A stretch of DNA of 61,362 nt from Bifidobacterium hapali (lineage in GTDB: Bacteria > Actinomycetota > Actinomycetes > Actinomycetales > Bifidobacteriaceae). The stretch spans positions 1 through 61,362 of the forward strand of contig NZ_MWWY01000015.1 in NCBI RefSeq assembly GCF_002259755.1. The letters run 5' to 3'. The notes under the pieces are model-generated. The model ran no database searches. It saw only the letters and a list, made by a program, of their open reading frames with translations, and was not told where the DNA came from. Below, piece after piece: positions 54,881 through 61,362 of this stretch. Each line of letters begins with the position of its first letter. Within the stretch, counting starts at the first letter, position 1. Made by a program: the position numbers and the translations under genes.

Positions 54881-56797
54881 ATGGGTATGAGTCCGAAGCA
54901 GATTGAAGACATGTATGATGCGGTTATTGTAGGCGCGGGAGCTGCCGGCCTATCAGCAGCACTCGGTGTTTTGCGCTCCAATGCGATCCGCGAGTTGCGC
55001 GAATCAGGTATTGACCCGAAAATTTTGGTGATATCGAAACTACAGCCGTTGCGCTCGCACACTGGCTCAGCTGAAGGCGGTATTGCCGCGAGTCTTGGCA
55101 ATGTGGAAGATGACGATTGGCATTGGCATTACTACGATACAGTCAAAGGTGGTGACTGGCTTGTCGATCAGGATGCGGCGAAACTGCTCGCCCAATATGC
55201 GCCGCAAACCGTGATTAATCTGGAACGTGACGGTGTGGCGTTTTCGCGTACCGATGATGGGCATATTGCGCAGCGTCGTTTCGGCGGTCATACGAAAGAT
55301 TTTGGTAAGGAACCGGTGCGTCGTGCTGCTTATGCAGCTGATCGCGTAGGACATCAGATTTTGCACACGTTGTGGCAGCAGTGCGTGGCAGCAGGTGTCG
55401 TATTTGCTGAAGAATGGTATGTGACGGATCTCGTTGTCAATGATGATCACACGCGAGTAGCTGGTGTAGTCGCTTACGATACGCACACTGGTGCTGTGCA
55501 TGCTATTCATGCGCACAATGTGCTGTTAGCGACTGGTGGAGCCGGACGACTGTTTCATACCACGTCGAATTCGTGGGATTTGACCGGTGACGGCATGGCG
55601 CTCGCCTTAGCCGCGGGTCTGCAATTGGAAGATATTGAGTTTGTACAGTTCCATCCAACTGGACTTGCGCATACAGGTATTCTGTTGTCGGAGGCCGCAC
55701 GCGCTGAAGGTGGTGTGTTGCGCAATGCGAATGGTGAAGCGTTCATGGAACGTTACGCGCCGCAACATCGTGATTTAGCAGCGCGTGATGTGGTTAGCCG
55801 TTCGATTATGGCGGAGATTGATGCCGGTCGTGGCGTAGCCGATCCGAAAGATCCGAATGGTCCGAAGGATTGTGTGTGGTTGGATATGACGGGTATTGAT
55901 CCAGATCATATGCAGGCCGTACTGCCTCAAGTGGTTGAAACTATTCGCATGTATGCCAATATTGATCCATCCGTTGATTATGTTCCAGTCAAACCGACGG
56001 CGCACTACACGATGGGTGGTATCCCAATTACGACAGATGGTGAAGTGTATCGTTGGATAAGTGAATCTTCCCATGAATCTACCCGTCGTGTTGTTTCTGG
56101 ACTGTTCGCTGCTGGCGAATGCTCATGCGTTTCAGTACACGGTGCCAATCGTTTGGGAGGCAACTCCTTACTTGATGCATGTCTGTTTGGCAATCGCGCA
56201 GGCGAAACAATGGCTACGCGTATTGCTGAACGTCCAGTAGACAACCCAATGGCAGACGAAACAGACACTACCGATGACGATATGTCAGCTTTAGTTGATG
56301 CTGCCGCCACAGCGCGTAAGAGTAACCTTGCTGATGTGCTCTCAGCATCTGAAGATGCTGCTACCGACGACAATCCATATCAGCTACTTGCCGATCTCGG
56401 CCGGATTATGGAGCAGGCGGTAGCGGTTCGATGCAGTGCTGACACTATCAGGGAAGCCCTCAATACACTTCGCCACGAACTGATGCCTCGTGCAGCAGCA
56501 TTACACGCACACAGCAATACGCCAACATTTAATCAGGAAATCACTGCAATCTGGGAGGCTCAGCATCTGAGTATGCTTGCTCAAGCAGTACTCACAGCAT
56601 CTGATGCACGCCACGAATCGCGCGGTTCATTACGCCGTCTCGATTTCCCGCAACGCGATGATGAGCATTTCCTCACTCATTCGATGATCGATACAGTAGA
56701 CAGTGGCGAAACCATGATGTCAACTCATGCTGAGTATGAGATTTCTTGGCAACCGGTGCATATTGACGATTTCCCGCCGAAGGCACGCGCCTACTGA
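54881..56797 (+). CDS. sdhA: Succinate dehydrogenase/fumarate reductase flavoprotein subunit
   Basis: A 638-residue flavoprotein. The FAD-binding start [17 protein letters not shown] is at about residues 12-28, [17 protein letters not shown] holds the histidine expected to bind FAD covalently (HTGSAEGGI), [26 protein letters not shown] and [12 protein letters not shown] are catalytic-site segments, and [22 protein letters not shown] is the C-terminal FAD motif. It resembles the SdhA/FrdA line rather than NadB because of its length and context with SdhB. It starts at 54881 or 54887. No sdhC/D gene is nearby. Confidence 0.92.
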   Translation: MGMSPKQIEDMYDAVIVGAGAAGLSAALGVLRSNAIRELRESGIDPKILVISKLQPLRSHTGSAEGGIAASLGNVEDDDWHWHYYDTVKGGDWLVDQDAAKLLAQYAPQTVINLERDGVAFSRTDDGHIAQRRFGGHTKDFGKEPVRRAAYAADRVGHQILHTLWQQCVAAGVVFAEEWYVTDLVVNDDHTRVAGVVAYDTHTGAVHAIHAHNVLLATGGAGRLFHTTSNSWDLTGDGMALALAAGLQLEDIEFVQFHPTGLAHTGILLSEAARAEGGVLRNANGEAFMERYAPQHRDLAARDVVSRSIMAEIDAGRGVADPKDPNGPKDCVWLDMTGIDPDHMQAVLPQVVETIRMYANIDPSVDYVPVKPTAHYTMGGIPITTDGEVYRWISESSHESTRRVVSGLFAAGECSCVSVHGANRLGGNSLLDACLFGNRAGETMATRIAERPVDNPMADETDTTDDDMSALVDAAATARKSNLADVLSASEDAATDDNPYQLLADLGRIMEQAVAVRCSADTIREALNTLRHELMPRAAALHAHSNTPTFNQEITAIWEAQHLSMLAQAVLTASDARHESRGSLRRLDFPQRDDEHFLTHSMIDTVDSGETMMSTHAEYEISWQPVHIDDFPPKARAY

Positions 56798-56856
56798 CGG
56801 CCACGGCTTATGGCACAATATAATGTCGTTTCTTGGTGTTTGAGGAGGCTGGAAGT

Positions 56857-57813
56857 ATGAGCGGCATGGACGATGCTCCTGTTACAGTGACGCTACGCGT
56901 GAACCGGTTCACTCCACGTCCTGAACGTGATCGTGGTGCACGCGGCGGTAGCCCGTTCGCAAAAAAGAGCAGTTCTCCATTTGGCAGCAGTACTGAATCG
57001 CGTAACCGTCGTCCTCGCGGCAAGCAGTGGACACAGGATTATACGTTGCAAGTACGCCGCTCAGATACCGTACTTGATTGTTTGCTCACCATCAAACGTA
57101 CTATCGATCCGACGCTAGCGTTTCGCTATTCTTGCGGTCATGGCATGTGCGGTTCGGACGCGGTTGCGATTAACGGTACACCGACACTGTTGTGTACCGC
57201 AACAGTTGCTCAGTGGGCAAAACAGCCGAACGCATTAGCAGCAACGGACGAAGAAGGATTCCGTCACACTGGCGAACGAGATAGCAGCACGGATATCGAT
57301 AGCGAGACAAGCGACACTGCTGATGACGCTGGCGATACGCTTGGCGTGATCGAACTCGCTCCCCTACCCGGTTTTCCTGTTCAGCGTGATCTTATCGCTG
57401 ATATTGATCCGATGCTTGATCAGATTCGTAAACTCAAGCCATATCTGCAAGCTGACGGGGTATTGGCAACCACGCATGATGGCAAGGTGGATGTGTTTGA
57501 ATATCTTCAACATCCGCAACAGCTTGCTCGATATGAGACGCTGTCAAATTGCATTGCGTGCGGCGTGTGCGAAGGCAGCTGCCCGGTGTTTGCAGGTGGT
57601 GACGCGTTCATTGGTCCGGCTGCGTTAATCGCTGCATCACGGTTTGTCAACGATTCACGCGATACGGCTACAGCGGCACGTCTTGAGGCAATCGATACTG
57701 CTGATGGTGTGGCTGCTTGCCAGTCGGTACGTGCTTGCTCTCGACATTGTCCGCGTGGCATTGACGTTGGTGAAGAGATGTGGCAAATCGTCGCTAAGGT
57801 CAAAGAACGCTAA
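56857..57813 (+). CDS. sdhB: Succinate dehydrogenase/fumarate reductase iron-sulfur subunit
   Basis: A 318-residue iron-sulfur protein. The [2Fe-2S] motif is C93-x4-C98-x2-D101-x11-C113, with Asp instead of the third Cys as in E. coli SdhB. The [4Fe-4S] site is C232, C235, C238, C242 (CIACGVCEGSC) and the [3Fe-4S] site C288, C294, C298 (CQSVRACSRHCPRG). Two inserts are unusual: a basic stretch at residues 22-57 inside the ferredoxin domain and an acidic one at about 130-165 after C113. The ATG at 56857 follows GAGGAGG. It is 59 bases after sdhA. Confidence 0.93.
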   Translation: MSGMDDAPVTVTLRVNRFTPRPERDRGARGGSPFAKKSSSPFGSSTESRNRRPRGKQWTQDYTLQVRRSDTVLDCLLTIKRTIDPTLAFRYSCGHGMCGSDAVAINGTPTLLCTATVAQWAKQPNALAATDEEGFRHTGERDSSTDIDSETSDTADDAGDTLGVIELAPLPGFPVQRDLIADIDPMLDQIRKLKPYLQADGVLATTHDGKVDVFEYLQHPQQLARYETLSNCIACGVCEGSCPVFAGGDAFIGPAALIAASRFVNDSRDTATAARLEAIDTADGVAACQSVRACSRHCPRGIDVGEEMWQIVAKVKER

Positions 57814-57848
57814 ACCTGCCTTTAGAGGCTCGATTACAGGTGGTAGAT

Positions 57849-58520
57849 ATGGATAGAACGTCATACACGAATCTTGCTAAGGCTTGGGAATATGCGGAAG
57901 ATCAAGCATTTTCTCGTCAGTCTACCGCACTTAATGAAGCTAGGTTGCGTGCTGAAGAAGCTGGTTTCCCACAAGGCCCCGCTGCACAAGCTGAACTGTT
58001 GGCGTTGCTAGTACGCTTGACGAATGCTACATCTGTAATCTCGGTTGGTACCGGTTCAGTGGTGGAAACACTACAGCTGGTGAACGGTTTGCATAATAAT
58101 GGCCAGTTGACTGCTGTTGATTCGTCCGCTCAAGGCATTGTGCTCATTCGTTCATTGTTTGCGAAGCTCGCTGATAGTACGGCGACGACGTTGCGCGCTG
58201 TAAACGCTCCTGCTGGAGTATTCCTACCACGATTAAACGCAGATGATTACGATCTGATTGTTGTAGCTGGAGACGAGTCGAATTATGCTGCCACATTTGC
58301 GCAAGCGCCGCGTCTTTTACGCTCCCGCGGCATCATCGTGTTCACTGATATGTTTGCTCTAGGAGTTCCCGGCGCCAATGGAGGTGTGCTCAATCCAGCT
58401 GATCGTAGCGATAAAGCAGTTGCTATGCGTGAATTCATTACAACTGTAGAGTCTGACGAGCAGTTTGATACTACACTTACGCCCAGTGGCACCGGCTTAT
58501 TGCTTGCGGTCAAACGCTAG
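57849..58520 (+). CDS. Class I SAM-dependent O-methyltransferase
   Basis: A 223-residue enzyme of methyltransferase family 3 (O-MT). AEAAGFPQGPAAQAELLALLVRL, the SAM site VISVGTGSVVETLQLVNGL (G-x-G), LTAVDSSAQGI (acidic ribose contact), and the DYDLIVVAGDESNYAATFAQAPRLLRSRGIIVFTDMF strands are visible. It looks like the actinobacterial Rv0187-like group, of unknown substrate. The ATG at 57849 has AGGTGG five bases upstream; a GTG at 57840 is also in frame. It follows sdhB by 35 bases and overlaps the convergent LOG gene by 11. Confidence 0.85.
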   Translation: MDRTSYTNLAKAWEYAEDQAFSRQSTALNEARLRAEEAGFPQGPAAQAELLALLVRLTNATSVISVGTGSVVETLQLVNGLHNNGQLTAVDSSAQGIVLIRSLFAKLADSTATTLRAVNAPAGVFLPRLNADDYDLIVVAGDESNYAATFAQAPRLLRSRGIIVFTDMFALGVPGANGGVLNPADRSDKAVAMREFITTVESDEQFDTTLTPSGTGLLLAVKR

Positions 58521-59271
58521 GAATAGTGCTAGTAGCTACATGAACAGCTTCCTCAATATCGTCGGTAAGTAATACCAGATGCGGGTCGATACGCGAGATC
58601 ATACCTCGCTTGCGTACAGGGCCATCAAGCCAGTCAAATAATCCTCGCCAATAATTTTTGCCGTACAACACCACTGGCATCGACGTCATTTTATGCGTTT
58701 GAACAAGTGTAAGCACTTCGAACAGCTCATCGAAGGTGCCAAATCCGCCCGGGCAAACGATAATGCCTGATGAGTATTTGGTAAACATAGTTTTGCGCAC
58801 AAAGAAATATCGGAAACTCAATCCGAGCGTCACATATGCGTTCAAGCCTTGTTCAAAAGGTAGTTCAATACCCAGTCCGACTGACTTGCCACCAGCGAGC
58901 GCAGCTCCTTTATTAGCCGCTTCCATAATACCGGGGCCACCTCCGGTAATAACGGCTACATGACGTTGTGCAAGCAGCTGTCCCATACGCTCCGCAGCAT
59001 GATAATCATCGCTATCGGACGATGCACGAGCTGATCCAAATACGCCTACAGCAGGGCCAAGATCAGCAAGCTCATCGAAGCCTTCCACAAATTCAGATTG
59101 GATACGTAGCACACGCCACGGGTCAATATCGCGCCAATCTTGGTGATCATCACCACCCAGTAGATTCGCTGTACTGCTCGCTGACGGAATCATTGATCCG
59201 CGCATGATAGCAGGACCACGCTGGTACGTAGCGCCTAGTGGTTCATTGTTCTGTGGCGTATTCTCAGTCAT
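58510..59271 (-). CDS. LOG-family protein (TIGR00730)
   Basis: A 253-residue Rossmann-fold protein of the Lonely Guy family. GGGPGIMEAANKGAALAGGKSVGLGIELPFEQ and PGGFGTFDELFEVLTLVQTHK are the defining motifs (PGGxGTxxE). Members release cytokinin bases from nucleotides or split other nucleoside monophosphates; the bacterial role is uncertain. The ATG at 59271 follows AGGA by seven bases; the long upstream extension in this frame is not conserved. Confidence 0.9.
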   Translation of the reverse strand: MTENTPQNNEPLGATYQRGPAIMRGSMIPSASSTANLLGGDDHQDWRDIDPWRVLRIQSEFVEGFDELADLGPAVGVFGSARASSDSDDYHAAERMGQLLAQRHVAVITGGGPGIMEAANKGAALAGGKSVGLGIELPFEQGLNAYVTLGLSFRYFFVRKTMFTKYSSGIIVCPGGFGTFDELFEVLTLVQTHKMTSMPVVLYGKNYWRGLFDWLDGPVRKRGMISRIDPHLVLLTDDIEEAVHVATSTIPSV

Positions 59272-59300
59272 AGCTTTATCCTGCTTTGTGTTAGGCGAGG

Positions 59301-60563
59301 TCACGATGCCGTGCGCGCACGATATTGTTTCGACTGTTTGTTGAGCAGTACTCCTGAAATGGCTGCCGCAACGAGTGACGCGGTAAGCACACCGAATCGA
59401 GCCTCTGCTGACAATTCTGCATTCGTGTACGCAAGAGATGCAATCAAGAATGACACGGTGAATCCGATGCCACACGCGCAAGCTGCTGGGAACATGTCAC
59501 GCACGCGGAGTCCTTCAGGCATTTTTAGTCGCCCCACATGGGTCGATATCCATGCCGTGGTCATAATGCCCAATGGTTTGCCTACTACAAGTGCCACAGT
59601 GATACCAATAACTACTGGAGAGAAAATCAGTTCAGGCGTCAATGATTGGAAGCGCACGCCAGTGGCAAAAAGAGCGAAAATTGGAAGCGCAAGCAGAGCG
59701 GAGAATGGCTGTAATTTACTGGCATAGCGTTCAGCGCGAGGAGACGCCTCACCAAACCGTTCTCGTGCAGGAGTGAGCAGTCCAACCAATACGCCAGCCA
59801 GTGTGGGATGTACACCCGCTTCAAACATCATTACCCACGCCAATATGCCAACGACAGCAACTACGAGCCAAGGCACACGACGCATGCGCACCAGTACATA
59901 CCATACGAATGCGCATACAGCAATACCGATAAACCAGTACCATGCGTTCAATGATGAGAAAAACACCGCAATCAGAATAATCGCTAGCAAATCGTCAACA
60001 GTGGCAAGTGTCATGAGGAATGCGCGGATTGAGCCAGGCAATCCTTTCGCAAACAAGGCAAGGACAGCCAATGAGAATGCAATATCTGTAGCCGTAGGTA
60101 TCGCCCAACCTTGCACCGTCTCGCCGTAAGGAATAGCACTACCAGTAGTAGGCAATAGTACATTGCCCACGCCTCCAGGACCATACTCCGAGAATAGGAA
60201 CGTCACCAGTACAAACAGGATTGGAGGTGCGATCATACCGCCTACAGCACACAGCATTGGTACCGCTGCCGCCTTTGGATTGGCTAAGGAACCAGTTGTA
60301 AGCTCCTGCTTCAAATCAAGACCAACCGTCAAAAAGAAAATAGTGAGCAAACCATCCTGCGCCCAATGACCAATCGGTAAGTCGAGATTCGTGTGGGGAA
60401 CAGCAATATGCGTTTCAGCAATCGTTTCAAACAAGTGCGCAGTAGCTGGCAAATTAGCAAGCACCAAGCCCGCGAATGCAAACGAGAGCATGATGAGACC
60501 TGACAGTCGGTCAGAAGCGGCAATATGCCGTATTGTGCCCCATACTCCTCGTTTCATTGCCAT
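59301..60563 (-). CDS. nhaA: Na+/H+ antiporter NhaA
   Basis: A 420-residue antiporter with about twelve membrane helices. GHWAQDGLLTIFFLTVGLDLKQELTTGSL, PTATDIAFSLAVLALFAKGLPGSIRAFLMTLATVDDLLAIILIAVFFS contains the paired aspartates (VDDLLAI) that bind ions, and GAGVHPTLAGVLVGLLTP is also typical. It exchanges sodium for protons and contributes to pH and salt tolerance. It is 29 bases upstream of the LOG gene on the same strand, so the two may be co-transcribed. Confidence 0.96.
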   Translation of the reverse strand: MAMKRGVWGTIRHIAASDRLSGLIMLSFAFAGLVLANLPATAHLFETIAETHIAVPHTNLDLPIGHWAQDGLLTIFFLTVGLDLKQELTTGSLANPKAAAVPMLCAVGGMIAPPILFVLVTFLFSEYGPGGVGNVLLPTTGSAIPYGETVQGWAIPTATDIAFSLAVLALFAKGLPGSIRAFLMTLATVDDLLAIILIAVFFSSLNAWYWFIGIAVCAFVWYVLVRMRRVPWLVVAVVGILAWVMMFEAGVHPTLAGVLVGLLTPARERFGEASPRAERYASKLQPFSALLALPIFALFATGVRFQSLTPELIFSPVVIGITVALVVGKPLGIMTTAWISTHVGRLKMPEGLRVRDMFPAACACGIGFTVSFLIASLAYTNAELSAEARFGVLTASLVAAAISGVLLNKQSKQYRARTAS

Positions 60564-60717
60564 GATAATCCTTCCCGTTTGGGGCGCTTGCCAATCCCTG
60601 CTGATACCAGATATCTCGAGACGTTCAACACTGTGACGAATCTATATCTAATTCAGACATTCTGATTATACCCGAACGTATGTTCGTATTCGCTTAACGC
60701 ATGTCGTCACCATGCCA

Positions 60718-60767
60718 GTGGCGGTTTTCTCTCGCTGAGACCACCGTAAGTGAGAGAAAACCGCCAC
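60718..60767. repeat. Palindromic repeat, copy 1 (GTGGCGG type)
   Basis: GTGGCGGTTTTCTCTC (60718-60733) and its exact complement (60752-60767) pair around a loop with GAGACCACCGTAAG. Similar to the palindrome at 7954-8020, whose arms carry GTGGCAGAAATCTCTC. Confidence 0.7.
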
Positions 60768-60779
60768 GCAACAATACGC

Positions 60780-60822
60780 GTGGCAGAAAACGCTCGCTGA
60801 GACCACCGCAAGCGAGCGTTTT
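60780..60822. repeat. Palindromic repeat, copy 2, interrupted
   Basis: GTGGCAGAAAACGCTCGCT at 60780-60798 pairs with AGCGAGCGTTTT (60811-60822), and the loop GAGACCACCGCA matches copy 1. The right arm should go on as CTGCCAC but the sequence changes after 60823 to TTATAGGCC, where the IS flank starts. Confidence 0.65.
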
Positions 60823-60831
60823 CGGGTTATA

Positions 60832-61362
60832 GGCCAAAATGTGTGTCTGTTTTGGCTCGCTTTCCTTTGTGGCAGTGGGCGTTTCCCCTGTTCGAGTTGT
60901 ATGGGCGGGGAACTTGAAGTCGGCCAGAATGTGTGTCCGGAACAGGCTGTGAGGCCTTTCGGGACAACGGTTGAGCGGCTTTCGAGTTGGCGTGGCAGAT
61001 TGGGTGGATGAACACACCCAGTTGCGCCGTGTGCGGCGAGCCGATGAAACGGAACGGAAGAACAAGCTCGGGGCGGGTCAGGTGGCGGTGCCGGGACGCC
61101 GGCTGCGGGAGCTCGCGCACCCAGTCGCGCGACAACAGGGCCCGTGACCTGCGGTGCGGACTGGACTGGCTGTTTTCCAAACGGTCGCAGGCCGAGCACG
61201 ACCTGCCCTCCCGCACGCTGCGCCGCCGGTGCGAGCTGATGTGGGGCCTGTGGCCGCCGGTGCCCCTGGTGGACGAGGTGCATCACGTGGTGCATGTGGA
61301 CGGCATTCACCTGCACCGCGACGCCGTGGTGCTGATCGCCATCGCCGACGGGCACGTGATCG
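60832..61362 (+). mobile_element. IS1249-like insertion sequence, left part
   Basis: The element's left end is probably at or near 60832, where GGCCAAAATGTGTGTC begins. A related copy, GGCCAGAATGTGTGTCC, is at 60922. The transposase starts at 61008 and the right end is outside the window. The exact end and the target duplication cannot be given. Confidence 0.55.
61008..61362 (+). CDS. IS1249-type (IS256-related) transposase, N-terminal part
   Basis: The frame from the ATG at 61008 runs off the window without a stop. It encodes an N-terminal zinc ribbon (CAVCGEPMKRNGRTSSGRVRWRCRDAGCG), a helical region (DWLFSKRSQAEHDLPSRTLRRRCELMWGLWPPVP) and the first strand of the DDE core (VHVDGIHLHRDAVVLIAIADG, with the first Asp). 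This is the layout of IS1249-type transposases. It is a different element from the IS256-type one at 1-507. Codon use is richer in GC than its neighbours, in keeping with transfer. Confidence 0.8.
   Translation, partial: MNTPSCAVCGEPMKRNGRTSSGRVRWRCRDAGCGSSRTQSRDNRARDLRCGLDWLFSKRSQAEHDLPSRTLRRRCELMWGLWPPVPLVDEVHHVVHVDGIHLHRDAVVLIAIADGHVI

Larger units (their letters stand above)
60564..61007. other. Non-coding region with tandem palindromes and IS left flank
   Basis: This 444-bp stretch before the IS1249-like start holds the two tandem palindromes (60718-60822), the junction with IS sequence near 60823, and two related copies of GGCCARAATGTGTGTC at 60832 and 60922. The nhaA promoter should be within about 60564-60717. 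I see no gene in it. Confidence 0.6.

Noticed and set aside
54881..56797. L-aspartate oxidase (NadB) as identity of the flavoprotein
   Set aside because: The length of 638 residues, the covalent-FAD-type HTGSAEGG motif and the adjacent iron-sulfur subunit favour SdhA/FrdA.
60666..61355. A 229-codon minus-strand frame over the right end
   Set aside because: It crosses the palindromes and is antisense to the IS1249-type transposase, whose zinc ribbon and DDE motif are clear on the plus strand.

Overview
The window is a stretch of actinobacterial chromosome that almost certainly comes from Bifidobacterium or a close relative in the Bifidobacteriaceae. The reasons are the argC-J-B-D-F-R-G cluster, the hrcA-dnaJ pair under a perfect CIRCE element, adjacent long-form tkt and tal genes with extreme codon bias (the two central enzymes of the bifid shunt), the type II NADP isocitrate dehydrogenase, GuaB3, and many small palindromic intergenic repeats of the kind seen in bifidobacteria. 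The species cannot be fixed from the sequence alone. I see no rRNA or tRNA gene, no CRISPR array and no prophage.

Layout. 1-4.3 kb is an accessory, decaying region: the 3' end of an IS256-family element, an ABC ATPase whose stop codon is supplied by that IS end, a divergent TetR regulator, a formate/nitrite-type channel, and back-to-back remnants of a LysR and a second TetR regulator. 4.3-8.8 kb holds hemW, lepA, rpsT and a TRIC/YicG-type membrane protein, with two tandem long palindromes after rpsT. 8.9-16.4 kb is the arginine cluster on the minus strand, with paired ARG boxes before argC and before argG. 16.5-22.1 kb holds a DUF4190-type membrane protein, pheS-pheT and a SpoU/TrmH methyltransferase.

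22.2-29.7 kb is a carbohydrate-catabolic island and the most interesting part. A minus-strand trio (sugar-phosphate isomerase/epimerase-like TIM barrel, DUF993 aldolase-like protein, Gfo/Idh/MocA dehydrogenase) diverges from a truncated AEC transporter, a GH39 glycosidase and a LacI regulator across a 336-bp region full of operator-like palindromes. I infer a dedicated glycoside-processing pathway that has lost its own carrier by deletion.

29.7-48.8 kb is housekeeping: dnaJ-hrcA, tkt-tal, the rpsB-tsf-pyrH-frr-cdsA-rlmN block (with an alpha/beta hydrolase inserted between tsf and pyrH), def next to a long-chain acyl-CoA ligase, a lineage-type protein of unknown function, guaB3 and icd. 48.8-60.6 kb holds an orphan solute-binding lipoprotein, the yraN-comM-dprA cluster, a single-domain MGMT-like protein, an unusual SdhA-SdhB pair with no membrane anchor beside it, an O-methyltransferase, a LOG-family protein and NhaA. 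The window closes with two tandem palindromes, the second interrupted by the start of an IS1249-type element that runs off the edge.

Near-identical hairpins built on AGGGGAGCC, on CCTACAAACAGC/GCTGTTTGTAGG, and on GTGGCRG palindromes recur in intergenic gaps across the whole window, mostly where convergent or same-strand transcription units end.
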